A DNA stretch of 64,000 bases from Anisakis pegreffii. Taxonomy: Eukaryota > Nematoda > Chromadorea > Rhabditida > Anisakidae. The first letter of the stretch is position 1. Each line of letters starts with the position of its first letter. The stretch lies in contig JAPYMA010000191.1 of the NCBI GenBank assembly GCA_035041965.1, forward strand, positions 1 through 64,000, read 5' to 3'. Positions 38,201 through 48,300 of the stretch are shown piece by piece. The translations under genes and the position numbers were made by a program. Under the pieces are notes generated by a model. It searched no databases and was not told the origin of the DNA. It was given only the letters and a program-made list of their open reading frames with translations.

Positions 38201-41200
38201 AGTTCTTCGAATGCTTGAACAGCTTATGGGATCAAGAAAAAGCGAACTGTACATGAAAAGGTCTGACAGCCACTCAAACACTGTTTCAATCAACAGTCCA
38301 ATTTTAAAACAAATTACTGATAAGGAAAGGTCATAAAGTAACCGCCTCCTTTCGAGATGAGACATATATCATTTTGTAGAACTCGTGTAGCTGATCATGA
38401 ATGTACAAATGATATTGTACTGTATTGAGTATTTTACCACTGAACGGAAGTTTTCGGAAAAAATCATGCTATAAATTTCGACATTTAGTGTCGACGAAAC
38501 TATGCTTCACGTTCATTCGGTGACTGAAGATCTCAGCAAAATACCCATCAGTACAATCATGAAATCGGGAGAATGGATTCTTTTTGAGGATGCTCATCTG
38601 GTGTCGTCAGCACAGCTGCAAATTCTCGAAGAAATCCTTTCCAAGGTGACTTCATCCAAATCATCTACAGTGTTTTGAGGGGATCACATCAGAATATTAT
38701 TACTTCATCGAAAATGATCATCATAAAATACATATAACTGTATAACTATATTTTATTGCGATCTTTCTATATATAGTGAGTTTGGTAAAGCAATAAACTT
38801 TTTTCCCACATCCTTGCTAACCTCAGGAGAAGTTACTTTTGTTTTCCCCACACCTGTCCCAGAGTGAACGGAATGTTTAGGTCATCCTTACAATTGAGCA
38901 TTTGAGAAATCTTCGTTGAAATTATCTTATGCAATTCCCATTTCGGAACAAAACAACTATCAGAAAATTGAATGTAACGATTTCACAAATTCCAGATTAA
39001 GAATACGCAGAATATCAATCAAGCATTCCGTGTTTTCTTTTCAATATATTCGGATGAACAACCGGTAAGATGCTTCAGGGTTTGGAGGGTAATCCGAAGA
39101 TGTTCTGAATTTTCTGAAATTATGCCTTTAAATATCAGTGTCGGATATAGGCAAACGTTCACTTGCATTCGTTGCAAAAATGAAAATGTCGAGAATTCAC
39201 ATCGGTAACAATTCTTAGTGATCTCAAAGACACTGATCTGATCACTTAATAAGGTATTCCCGAGAGGCTTCCAATCAGTCTTTTTGAATATCTTTCAGCA
39301 GCCCTTTCTTGACCACTGTCAACTTATTGCAATCGAGATTCCGAACAGACTGCCCGATTTTATCCGATACTGCTACGATAATGGGCCGGCAACTGAGATC
39401 AATGACCGTCTGGATACAGTATGGTTCTACAGACATTTTCTTTGCACGTCGTTCATATTATCTGAATAGCGATGAGCATTTCTCTGCTGAGATGCTCATC
39501 GCTCTGATCAATGCTTTTTGAGGATGATAAACGATCACAGCTTTATCGCATTTGTTTGCTGCATTTTGCAATTCGTCAGCGATGTCGATACGGTATTTAT
39601 GGATGGTCGAAGCCTTTCGAAGTTGGCGATGTCGAGCTACAACTTTCACTGCATCTTTTTCGAGTAAATTGCTGACTATGTTGAGTTTCCATAAATTATT
39701 GAGTTCGTTTCAATGAGCAAGTATACTTGTACTTCAAAAAAAAAAAAGAATAGCTATTAAAACATTCCTCATATTAAGGCTAAAGTTACTATCAGAATCG
39801 AATAGGATGAAATCCATAAAGTAAATTCATTGATTAAATTCACAGGACTTAGCGGCGTCGCAAGCAAGTGTTGCGATGGGAAGCCTACGAATAAATGTCC
39901 TGGATTTGGTGTATTTGAGTAGAATTGATAACGACTATGATCAAAGAGTATTTTGGTCAATTTGTGATTGGCTCTTTGATAAGACCAACGCGATGATTGA
40001 AGGAATAATTCCAAAATCATTTTGGACAAGTCATATTATATATCATTCGGACACCGCCACTATCAAATCGTACATGCTGAGCGGATTGAATGAAAATGTG
40101 GAGAAAGTATTCACAAAGAAACGATTTCAGAAGGTAGTGGGGAAGAAACTTCATGAATTTTAGAGCCAATACATTCCTTATTTTCTTAAGAAAGTTCACG
40201 ATTGTTTTTAAGTTGGAGATGATCACCTCACATGTTATTGTTTAAAACTGGAATCGTCAAAACAGATAAATTGTTCATAAATTTGAGATCAACTCATCTT
40301 AAAGAATATTTCTGAGACCTAATTTATAGATGGCTTCCAAGATTCACATCATGTTTGGAGTGGACGATGAGAAACAAGAAGACGAGACGCTTGAAACTGG
40401 CGCTGAAGAAACTGAAGTAGTAGAAAACGACGAAGTCGAAGTTACTGGTAGCCTATTCGTTCAATGTATTCAGCAAGAGCTGAACTCGCAGCAGAGAAGT
40501 GCTCACCGCTCTGATCAATCAAAGTATTTGAATTTGGCTGTTCGATTGTTCTCTCTCGATATCATTCTGATTGCTTATTTTGCGATTGCAACAGCTTGAA
40601 ATATTTATAAGTTATAAATTTTGAATCGTTTGCAAATAATTTCACCAGAAAAATAATATGTAGCATCAATTGCTTCTGTGAAGGAATCGTTGAAAGGTTG
40701 TCAATTTCATGGTCAAACAAATTGCTTCTCAAATGAATACTGGATCATTGTCGTAAATGCGGTTTGCATTTGTATTTCAAAAATTTTTAGGCAACTCTAT
40801 CTGACTTCACTTCTCAGTCAAACTACTACTATCGACACGGTTGATGTTTCGCAAATGGAACGCCCTTCTGCGTTGATTGCAGCTCTTCGTCTTGAATATT
40901 CAGCTAAGCAAGAAATTGGTCTCGAACAGGTCCACAACTTTCTTAAACCGAAAAAATCTCTCTTTATGCCACAGTTTTGCCGAAAAAAATTTCTTCCGAT
41001 GGAGCAATCGAACTGTATTATTTGAAGGTCGTATGTTGTGCGCAGTTGAGTAAACCAGCAGAAACTGAGGTAAAATATACGCAGTTCGTTGGGTGCGTAT
41101 TATTGGGATGCAGGTGAATGCTTTCTTTGTTGCTGACCACTACCGTAATTTTCACAAAAGTTAATGTAGTCTCTTTGTCTGCGAGCAATTAATTGTTCCG

Positions 41201-41583
41201 TCACAACTATCAAAACCCGCAAAATGTTACCGTCAGAGAAATAAGGCCTCAAAGCTCACGCAGATATAAATCGTTGAATTAAGTCGATTAAGATCGTCAA
41301 GTTTAAGTTGATCGAGGATTTTTGAAGATACGATGAAGCAAATGATGAACTGCTAGAACTGCAGACTTCACGAAACGAGCAAGACGCACAAGCGTATCAA
41401 CAACTGAAAGCAATTTGGATTCGTGCTGATCGCAAATCAGTGATTCCGGACGAAACGATCCCGATAACCGTCCATGATCGTCACAGTTTAGAGGCTATTC
41501 TCGAAGTGAACGTTCATTCAAAACTTCCCTTAGCGCATTGGTTACTCAGAGGTGCTAGAATCCTCACCTATTCGCCTAGCTAA
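14292..41583 (+). CDS. che-3: cytoplasmic dynein 2 heavy chain (DYNC2H1/CHE-3), many exons
   Basis: This gene codes for the motor of retrograde intraflagellar transport in cilia, which in nematodes are on sensory neurons. Dozens of exons can be aligned in order with human DYNC2H1: tail (PPWKVESSDHWEQLN), linker (CYLEPIF, then LAFPRLYFLSNNELM), six AAA modules, a coiled-coil stalk with microtubule-binding tip, and the C-terminal domain ending LLRGARILTYSPS, stop at 41581. The full product should be near 4000 residues, as in the family. The AAA1 site keeps GPAATGKS and CFDEFNR; AAA2 keeps GEYMCGKS and AAA3 keeps GPSQSGKS. The sequence is quite diverged from the human protein. No in-frame stop was seen inside well-aligned exons. 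The start is uncertain (see the exons at 13283-13958). Two introns carry SRP RNA genes on the opposite strand. It is not cytoplasmic dynein 1, because the linker and C-terminal matches are specifically to DYNC2H1. Confidence 0.92.
14593..19960 (+). other. che-3: dynein-2 tail exons (DHC_N1 region)
   Basis: Exons recognised include 14593-14704 (YYDKKPPWKVESS), one ending at 15067 (SEFLEEFNRQIQR), 15214-15325 (WPLDISELLLSCSEKW), and blocks near 16038-16270, 16488-16668, 17773-17950, 18147-18340, 18900-19015 (FGDYVPVLTALG), 19171-19223, 19545-19720 and 19772-19900 (KWCYLEPIF). The tail dimerises and binds dynein-2 intermediate and light-intermediate chains (family knowledge). Exact exon ends in the 15.7-18.7 kb part are approximate. 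Confidence 0.75.
20084..20388 (-). ncRNA. 7SL: solitary SRP (7SL) RNA gene in a dynein-2 intron
   Basis: About 305 bp, nearly identical to the units of the array at 27.7-30.6 kb. It lies antisense between the dynein exons CYLEPIF (19.8 kb) and RYLLSIFDQMHQGF (20.5 kb). On the minus strand it starts GCCGGGTGTCGTGG, close to the human 7SL 5' end, and has GCCTGTAATGC, CCAGG-GGAG-CCTGG (helix 6) and GGGCCGAAAGGCAGCAGG (helix 8). It ends in a run of seven T. Near the 3' end it reads CACCGTCGTTTTTTT, where the array copies read CACCATCGCTTTTTTT. It carries its own upstream element (20397-20408), so it may be transcribed. Confidence 0.93.
20397..20408 (-). promoter_or_regulatory. 12-bp upstream element GCGAAAATTTCT of the solitary SRP RNA gene
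   Basis: It lies 9 to 20 bases before the presumed RNA start at 20388. The same 12 bases stand at exactly the same distance before the outermost array copy (30567-30578). The flanking sequence is otherwise different, so conservation is likely functional. An RNA polymerase III upstream promoter element is the simplest reading. Confidence 0.6.
20527..21480 (+). other. che-3: dynein-2 linker exons (DHC_N2 region)
   Basis: Exons near 20535-20627 (DQMHQGFDNFIEKKRLAFPR), 20748-20945 (LYFLSNNELMDLLSRARN; ends at GTATGT) and 21255-21465 (VEKWLTDVEKEMRKTVKAL) align with the human linker block beginning at the FLEEKRSAFPRFYF segment. The linker produces the power stroke in dyneins (family knowledge). 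Confidence 0.85.
21117..21195 (+). other. weak tRNA-like segment in an intron
   Basis: A box-A-like GCGCAGTGGATAGG and a box-B-like AGTTCGATAT are about 45 bases apart. A convincing cloverleaf cannot be closed. It may be a decayed tRNA or a tRNA-derived repeat. Confidence 0.2.
22244..23040 (+). other. che-3: dynein-2 AAA1 module (main ATP site)
   Basis: Walker A GPAATGKS is at 22286-22309. Walker B CFDEFNR is at 22542-22562. The next exon carries the sensor-I strand IHVTMN (about 22787-22804), then SNSIER, and after an intron RSLPANVDSAFRRVEV. The ATP-binding lysine and serine and the Walker B acid pair are kept. The block after VTMN is about four residues shorter than in human DYNC2H1 and lacks the GYGGR segment. 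Confidence 0.88.
24173..25020 (+). other. che-3: dynein-2 AAA2 module
   Basis: LQLYELLSLRSAVIVFGEY leads to Walker A GEYMCGKS at 24272-24295. A further exon near 24657-24770 has WIVLDGLAHSRWIESMNSLL, and another near 24886-25020 has LRDNVRIIFEVENLQFLA then STISRCGIL. These match human DYNC2H1 AAA2 in order. Confidence 0.88.
25866..26660 (+). other. che-3: dynein-2 AAA3 module
   Basis: Walker A GPSQSGKS is at 26013-26036. It is followed by exons with VLFILVGIDRLRETTED (about 26340) and a conserved TELLRAIFERN. The AAA3 lysine is present. Confidence 0.8.
27719..28025 (-). ncRNA. 7SL: SRP (7SL) RNA gene, array unit 1
   Basis: Signal recognition particle RNA scaffolds the SRP that targets secretory proteins to the ER. 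Minus-strand landmarks, 5' to 3': start ACCGGGTGTCGTGGCGG, like human 7SL GCCGGGCGCGGTGGC; the Alu-domain motif GCCTGTAATGC; the helix 6 hairpin CCAGG-GGAG-CCTGG with the GNAR loop bound by SRP19; helix 8 with CAGGGCC-GAAA-GGCAGCAGG, that is, the GNRA tetraloop and AGCAGG internal loop bound by SRP54; and a T-run at 27719-27726 that would stop RNA polymerase III. The length of about 300 nt equals the metazoan size. This is the 3'-most unit in transcription order. Open frames on both strands of the unit are shadows of this RNA gene. Confidence 0.96.
28082..28387 (-). ncRNA. 7SL: SRP (7SL) RNA gene, array unit 2
   Basis: It appears identical over the RNA body to unit 1, offset by 362 bp, with all helix 6 and helix 8 landmarks and a 7-T terminator. 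Its T-run begins about 56 bases beyond the 5' end of unit 1. Confidence 0.96.
28444..28748 (-). ncRNA. 7SL: SRP (7SL) RNA gene, array unit 3
   Basis: Offset 361 bp from unit 2, because the terminal T-run has six T and not seven. Otherwise it looks the same as units 1 and 2. Confidence 0.96.
28805..29110 (-). ncRNA. 7SL: SRP (7SL) RNA gene, array unit 4
   Basis: Offset 362 bp from unit 3. RNA body, terminator and 56-bp spacer look identical to units 1 and 2. Confidence 0.96.
29167..29472 (-). ncRNA. 7SL: SRP (7SL) RNA gene, array unit 5
   Basis: Offset 362 bp. RNA body and spacer look identical to unit 4. Confidence 0.96.
29529..29834 (-). ncRNA. 7SL: SRP (7SL) RNA gene, array unit 6
   Basis: Offset 362 bp. 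RNA body and spacer look identical to unit 4. Confidence 0.96.
29891..30196 (-). ncRNA. 7SL: SRP (7SL) RNA gene, array unit 7
   Basis: Offset 362 bp. RNA body and spacer look identical to unit 4. Confidence 0.96.
30253..30558 (-). ncRNA. 7SL: SRP (7SL) RNA gene, array unit 8 (outermost, slightly diverged)
   Basis: This is the 5'-most unit in transcription order. It differs from the others at three positions that I can see: near 30280, near 30407 and near 30471. The second changes the 3' strand of the helix 6 hairpin from CCTGG to CCAGG and would put an A-A mismatch in the stem. Its upstream flank differs from the internal spacers and carries two copies of the 12-bp element. Confidence 0.94.
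30567..30578 (-). promoter_or_regulatory. 12-bp upstream element GCGAAAATTTCT of array unit 8
   Basis: It stands 9 to 20 bases upstream of the unit 8 start, as in the solitary gene at 20 kb. A second exact copy is at 30600-30611. The internal units lack it. Confidence 0.6.
30754..32520 (+). other. che-3: dynein-2 AAA4 module
   Basis: Exons include 30754-30910 (LATLKQDLIEWLLVNLFRNY), 31035-31151 (HIALLTKIISSHNGHCVLI), about 31606-31724 (EDSLGQEGICEFVAHLSN), about 31823-32022 (HVLFINDAFFTKCIRDVVL) and about 32270-32524 (NVHIILSCSQKSFDRIT). The P-loop position reads GEDSLGQEG, so the lysine and Ser/Thr are missing. The human protein is also degenerate here (GRSGVGRRT), so AAA4 probably does not bind nucleotide in the usual way. 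Confidence 0.8.
33020..35365 (+). other. che-3: dynein-2 stalk coiled coils and microtubule-binding tip
   Basis: CC1 exons: LGLEKVVRAEQQIRDLQSEI (about 33025), IEQETIEMENAREIVAADEA (about 33390) and SEQELADAMPALDSAIDALH (about 33610). The tip has DISTLKSMRYPPRGVRLCME (about 33690) and VTMDYWVKGQKVLSDLRFLT (about 34002). CC2: REKLKAAERYVKKQMKQLDL (about 34756), then LQSLSDSFSRMSQRKQELLL, then WQSQLFVELNDELERAEQNA. The YPP and coiled-coil pattern matches the family. Confidence 0.85.
35515..38140 (+). other. che-3: dynein-2 AAA5 and beginning of AAA6
   Basis: Exons: 35515-35690 (IREHLGIMEAFNLQMICDGE), 35910-36115 (LRQLHADRLLVVDVSERRLP), about 36368-36468 (FVIFDGKKIAYNDAFRLYLC), about 36572-36690 (DEEIHAKLWQVIYSSTAPAL), 36879-37020 (RLDQQLAMCEQNLLTMLANV), about 37290-37450 (IRLIESLNILLPIYRFSIDV) and about 37760-37920. 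They follow human DYNC2H1 in order. Exact donors of the last exons are uncertain. Confidence 0.75.
38061..41583 (+). other. che-3: dynein-2 AAA6 and C-terminal domain
   Basis: Exons: 38061-38330 (AADYHTPIALIVRQESLSVL), about 38480-38645 (MKSGEWILFEDAHLVSSAQL), about 38995-39065, about 39290-39420 (FLDHCQLIAIEIPNRLPDFI), about 39523-39665 (FAIRQRCRYGIYGWSKPFEV), about 39850-40135 (LDLVYLSRIDNDYDQRVFWS), 40330-40500 (an acidic insert, DETLETGAEETEVVENDEVE), about 40800-40930 and 41330-41583. The equivalent of human GGRIDNYFDLRVL is YLSRIDNDYDQRVF. The stop is TAA at 41581-41583. Confidence 0.78.
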
Positions 41584-41625
41584 AATTACTCTCAATGTTT
41601 GCCTACGAATATTTCGGGACTAAAG

Positions 41626-41631
41626 AATAAA
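41626..41631 (+). terminator. poly(A) signal AATAAA for dynein-2
   Basis: A canonical hexamer about 43 bases after the stop codon. Confidence 0.75.
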
Positions 41632-42290
41632 TTTCCGACAAGTACACTAAAGTGTCAGCGGTCTGCTTGGTAATGAAGTCAACGTAATAAAAATGACCGA
41701 CACCAACGAGCCAATAACATTCGGTAATTTAATCTTCTCCGATGTACTCTCTGCACCTCCACAGCGGTCCCCACTGAATATGGCAGATCCGTCACGCACA
41801 CAAAATGAATTTCTACTCAATGATATGATTCATATTCATTTCCTCTTTCATTCGAACCATCAAACGGGAGAACATATTGAATATAAGACAGCACCTATTT
41901 TGCGCAATAAAATTGTGTGTTGAAAAACGCTATGTTATACACTCAAATTACTCAATCATCAATAATGTACCGAATTCGTGAGAAGATGTCACAAATTGGT
42001 TATAGAAGAATAAATTGAGTTGCACTTTAAAAATTCATTCTGTTTCATTCACATGAGGTGTGCTGAATAATTCGGCTCTATCTTGCATGACAGATGTCGA
42101 AATTTGATGCAAACAGAAATGAGAATTGAATGATTGTTGAATGCTGATAAATTGTAAGAATAAATTTAAATTCTGAAATGACGAAATCACTATGAACGAT
42201 CATTTTCATTTCATCATCAGAATAAATGAACACTAAGTGCGCAACGATAATAAATCACAAGCAGCATGATTAAAAATGAGCACAGTGAAA
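41632..42290. other. spacer between two convergent genes
   Basis: It separates the 3' ends of the dynein-2 gene (+) and the astacin-like gene (-). An open frame at 41693-41923 (begins MTDTNEPITFGN) has no recognised similarity and sits where 3' UTR is expected, so I do not call it a gene. Confidence 0.45.
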
Positions 42291-42296
42291 TTTATT
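42291..42296 (-). terminator. poly(A) signal AATAAA for the astacin-like gene
   Basis: TTTATT on the plus strand reads AATAAA on the minus strand, about 97 bases past the stop codon at 42393. Confidence 0.65.
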
Positions 42297-42392
42297 CGAA
42301 AACCGAAATAATTTACAAATGACGAAGTATAATGAAATAACAAGAAATTGTATTAAAATTGAATACGAGAGGTACTATAAGTGAAGTAAATA

Positions 42393-45300
42393 TTACAAGC
42401 GAAGCATGAACAAAACAACAGCTGCAATAAAGGACGAGATCATGAAGTAACGTTGCTGGTTGGGTGACGATGAGGACACTTCGGCTGAGAATGCTCGCAA
42501 CGCTGAAATTTGTTTGCATCAGATGAATCATTCACTGAGCACATCCATTTCAAAAACTAATTGGAACGAATCGGAAGTTCCATTTGAATAATGAGCAAAA
42601 ATTTTCCATTTGAATTTTTAGGATTCCTTTGAATTGGTTCAGATCACCTAGGTGATCATATTGAACGTTTGTGATCATTGTGTGACTTCTGAGACTTCAT
42701 AGCTCAAATTTCATTAATGATCCGATATTCGTCTGCTCTCGAAACTTTGATCTGATCTTATTTTTTGTTGGTAATCGTTGTACTTTTCAATTCAGGATTT
42801 TCAATTCAGGATCAATTCTGTTTTCTTGTACTATATATAGCAGAAACCCAGAAATCGGATCGTTGCTGCGTGTTCATGTAGCTGCCTTACAGAGCTATAC
42901 TAACTAATCATAAGGGCTAATGAAGGCTCTTCATTTGTACCACATCTATCAGACCAATCACTGAACAATAGCCGAGTAGAAATGACTAAACGGATGTCCA
43001 CGGAAGCGGAGTAACGAAGATGAATAATATGTCTATTGGTCTTTCTTTCAACGGCTCAACTCTTTCATTGGTAAATTACGTCTATTCCCGAAGCAATCTG
43101 TCTCACAATCCAATTAGATTTTATATGATGCTGTTAGCTGGCTCGGCTGAGATAGACTAGCCACAAGTCTGAATTGGACTTGGTCAGTGGCTATCCTATT
43201 CCAAAATGATTGTCAACTATATTGTGAGAATACTAACATAACAGCAATAATAACAATAACAGCACTATTAAGAATACCAGTAATATCATCCATTGAATAG
43301 GTCTCATTTAACAAGAAATGAGCAATCGAATAATGTTATCGTCGATTCTCAATAAACTTAATTTTGATGATGGTGACATTAAATGAGTTAATTCAACGGA
43401 TGTTAAGAAAGCAAATTGCTCTTGTACTATATTCTTTGGGGAATTAGGAAAACGAAAATTTATGAGTCAAAACACTCGCATAAAACCCCACGGATGCATT
43501 CAATTAACCAGAGATATGGTGTCTTTCTTAGGAATGAAAAGGACAGTATGAGATAGCAATCTTCGAGCTAAAATTTCATAGGAAAGATTTCGAACAAGCA
43601 TTAAGAGCTTAAATAGCAATTCACTTCATGACAAGTGAATCCCCTCTTTGCAAGACAATGTCTGCTCGATTCGTTCATACTCTAAATGAGGAGGACTTGA
43701 CTCACGTTGTGGCATCGGTGAATCGACGAGACGAAATTTGATGAATGGTCCTTTATGTGGTCTTTCGGACCAAGGATTCATCCGTAGTTCAATGAGAAGC
43801 CAATTCGTGTCGCTTTTGTATTTGATTCCTTGCAAACTCTGCACTGATTTTGGATCACAATTCACTCTGAAAGCATATTTTGGATGAACTTTGGAACGAA
43901 ATCCAATACTACAGCAGAATAAATGAGCAAACAAAACGACTAGGTGAGCAAACAAAAACTTTCATAGTAAAAGTGCGTTTACAGATAAATGCTATTCAAC
44001 AAATATCCTAACAATAAGTATCCATTCCGTTTCAAAATCTTATTTCAACCACTGAGGTTTCAATTCACTGACTTGAGATCTCTTCAGCCGTCTAGCGGAA
44101 ATCGCGGATCTATGAATTATTTCTATAATAGAAGTTCTAACGGATTGGTGATTTGTGCTGATCCCCAAATGTAGAAGAGATCGTTGCATTTCTGTCCAGG
44201 TAACATGTTGTCCGCATCCAAATCGAGGTCAGCAATCTCGAATTCAATTGATTCGCTTAACGATCCACGAACCAGCCACTGACAAAATGTCGATCCACTT
44301 GCTGAATCTGGATATGAACTGAAAAAAAACACCAACAGTTGAAACTTTCATTCAACTCGCTAAAAAAGAACTGAAATTAGCCCAATGTCTGATTGGAAGC
44401 AACGAATTCATGTCCGAGCCATACAGCCAATTTTGCGCCGAGTTCAATAGTTCCCTCAATTAATGCTCAAAAAATCACATCTTCTTTGGCATCACAATCT
44501 TGTAAGTTGAATTTTCATCGAGAAGAAGTAATTGCTCGCTCACCTGAGTGAAATAACCGACTGTTGACTTGTATCAACTTGTCCACACGATGGATCAGTG
44601 AAAAGTTTTCGTTTTGTCAGCAACTGACATCGATCACCCTCAAAACCGTAACTGCACTCACACTCACAGTTATCGTTTATCGAACCACCATTTTCACACT
44701 GTATTGTACAACGATCTGAAATGCTCGCCTTTGAAATACTGCTATAACAAATTGTCCATCCTTTAATTATAATTCGACCAAAATGAATTTTTCGAAGATG
44801 TCATTTCATTTGATATTTCTCAGTAAACTTAATTTCACTCTCGATGTCGATGATCAAATGTATATAAACTTGAGCATCTGATATTGTATAAAGGAAATGC
44901 ACAAAGGAAATGTGTAAAGGCAATAAAGGAAATACGAAAGGAATGTATTGGAAGCAATATTTACTGCAAAAATGATCAGCATCAAGCTCTGAGATATTGT
45001 TTTGTTTCTATGCAGGATTTGTTTTTACGGACTCTCTCAATCAACAAAAAATCCTTAAACACATTCAAATTTGATCTTTCTAATTGACCAAAAGCATCAC
45101 TTCTCTCCGTTTGGGTACCATAACGATGTCATGAGTCTGCTTGAACAGAATTTTATAATTTTTTATAAACACGAGAGAGTTGTCAGCAGTAACATTCGTA
45201 TAATTTCGCCGATCGCATGCATTAATTTTATGTCAGTTGAAATGAAATATAATTTTGTTTGACTAAAGTATTATATGTTGTTTCTATCGTAAATGCTAGT

Positions 45301-48300
45301 GCTGTTTGCGAAGAAGGTGTTCTTCAATCCTTTTGACGAATTTCTAAGCGCAAAAGCGATCGGCATTTTCCTTTAAGATCCAATTGGACGGTAATAAATC
45401 ATCATGCTGAGCCAATTGACATCATCATCATCACTCAACAACAGCATTATGTGCAAATGCATTTCACGTCTTCTGACTAAGCAAATAAAAACCTTCGGAG
45501 AAATCGTTGATATTTGACGCGTAAACGAATTTGAATTCAAATTCACATGAGTTTTAAAAGGTGGTTGATTAATTTTGTGAATTCAGTGATTGTCAAATGT
45601 TGTGACTGTCAAAATGTTGTCAAATTTTCAAATCATCAAGGATATGATGTTGTGTTGTGATGGATGTATGCATTAACATCCTCAAAGATTATCCTCATTC
45701 AGAAATGATCGAAATGCTGAGCGAATTGAGCACATTTCGATGAACGAATGAAATTTCCCCATAAAATGAAATGAACCTTTGGAAGGTAAGTCCTAAGTTG
45801 AATTTCATCTGACAATGAGCATTTCTGTGTTATCTAACAAACCCACACTGCTCTAGCGTTGGATCATTTTACTGTTCAAACATGAATTAGTAAAGGTAAT
45901 ATGACCTCGCATCAAAACACTTCGGTAAACATTTCTAACAAGGTGAACAAACCAGGGATTTTCAACCTCAAGCGTGTTGTTTCAAAATCTATGCAGGACA
46001 CAGATGCTATCCAGATCAAAGACATATTTCAAACAAAAGGATACAGTAAATCCAGCATTAGATACGAGTGTTTATTGATGCAATTGTTGACGTTTCAATG
46101 AATCTGAACTGATGATGTACTCATTAGACAACTGAATGTTTTAATGATGTGTTCAGTGTTCAATTCAGACAGACAATGTTGATTCAGTATTGACAGTAGT
46201 TGATCGTGATGAGCATCATCTGCAGCGTTAGTTGGTTACTTCCTTGGACCGAGCGGAAGGAAGGAAACAAGAAGTGTTACGATGTCGCGTCTTATTACCC
46301 TTTCGATGGTCGACCTTTTGCGGTATCCCTCTGACCTTTTCAGATGGCGTAACAATCCATGATGATTTTGACCCTCGCAATCAGCACTTATATCCCTCAT
46401 CCTCTTCATTGATCTTCGCACAACTCAACCTCACTGTATCTTCCTCATTGTGTAACCAACTATCTAAATATCTATTCGATCAGATTTACTGCACGCTTCC
46501 TTAACACTTATCCCTTACTAACACTCACATCAAACATTGCATGTGACATACTCCATATAACCAAGGCACATCATTTTAAGATGCCATTAGATTCCGACAA
46601 TTTGTCTGTTATAGCCGCTGATAAATCAAAGCAGAAAATCACAAAAAATCTTTTTTTTTCAACCAGCTTTCTTCACGAAAATGTGAAACAAGTAGAACGA
46701 CCTAATAAATCATAAATTTGTGAAATTTCAATAATGAAAGCTTTTGCATATAAATACATCCATCCATCATGATCAGACACAATATAATTATGTACCTTGA
46801 AAACACTAGTATCACGAATAATGCAATACAATTCACTAGTCACGATGACCATCCGTCAAAACTGATTGGCCTTAAGTCGGCTGTCATTCGAAAAGACCTT
46901 TTCACCATCTGTTATCAGGACTCTCAAGCACTGAGAGTTGCATCTTTTTTCTGTTGTTTTCTTCGTGAATGAGTGTATGCGAATGGCATGAGCAATTAGC
47001 TAATTATGAGGTGTAGTTAGTTAGTGCTCTTTCTTAGATCATTATTACTATTATTATTATTATTATTATTACAATTATTTTATTATTATTGGTTAGTTGG
47101 TGATATGTTGACGTCAGATTAGCGGATGCATTATTTGTTGAACTCTAGCAACTAAAAGAAGGGTGGGTCACTCATTCATTACATTTATACGCCTAATTAG
47201 GAAAGAATCATGAAGAAATACGAGATGGCTGAAAGCGAAAACATGAACACATGTGCAGAAATTGTGTTTCTTTTTACACCATAATGTGGCTCATCTCGAT
47301 AATCGGTTCATGCACGCGCAATTAGATTTGAGCATCAATTAGGCAGCGAATGCATAATTAAGAAGTTGCAAGAAGGAAATGAAGCTGCGTTCGAAAAGAA
47401 TGAGGTCAATGATGGATGAATCTGAAAGAGTTGAGTATAATGATGAATAAGTGGATGTATTTTACCTGAACAATTGTATTTCATGTTGATGAGTCTCGAG
47501 ACATGCGAAAGATGCGGTGCCTTATCAATTGAAAGGATATGCGACAGAATCAGCAAACAGGTGTCATCCTGTAACATCAAGCTTATACTCGGCATCAACA
47601 ATAAGATAAATCATGATCACACAGCACAATTATAATAATCACAACAGTAACAGTGACAGTTATTGTAATGAGGCTTCGCCTCTCATTAGATCATTCGATT
47701 TATGAGTATATCGTTGGTTTACGGCCTTCTAATGATACCGATCATAAAACACCACTCGCGAAGATTGTCTCATACGATCACGTATAAGGGTGATAATGAT
47801 TATTGCCCTTACACATGACCATGCAAGTCGATTCCTCAAGCTTTTCTGCTAGAAAGTTGCACATCGTAAAGTTAATGACTCTTATGCTATGAGCGTCCGT
47901 TCAACTGCCCAGTTGTTCTTGTAGTCTGATGGATGGTTACTGTTCATGTCTAAGTGAGCTGAGTTGCAACACAGGTCTCGAAAAGATTCAATTTGTTGGT
48001 TTAAATGAGTGTTGCACATCCCAGTGATTGAGTCCCTTGCAAGGCAAATTTACTGCAGTACCGTAGAATTTTTATGCACGCATTCATAGCCAATTTGATG
48101 AATGAGCCATTCAAAGTTAATCACAAGCACTGGCTTTAAAAACTTACAGATTACTTTTCTGAGAGATTTTTTACAAGAATTGCATTTAGTAAATTACTTG
48201 CTCTAAGGTGGTCTTAAAATGAGTAGGATAATTGATTTCGTCTGATTGTGATGAATGGTCATTAAACGATTACGATGCACGAAGCAGAAAATTCCCAACA

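Noticed and set aside
41693..41923. Small gene beginning MTDTNEPITFGN
   Set aside because: It lies just after the dynein poly(A) signal, has no similarity or splice context, and an open frame of 77 codons is expected by chance.
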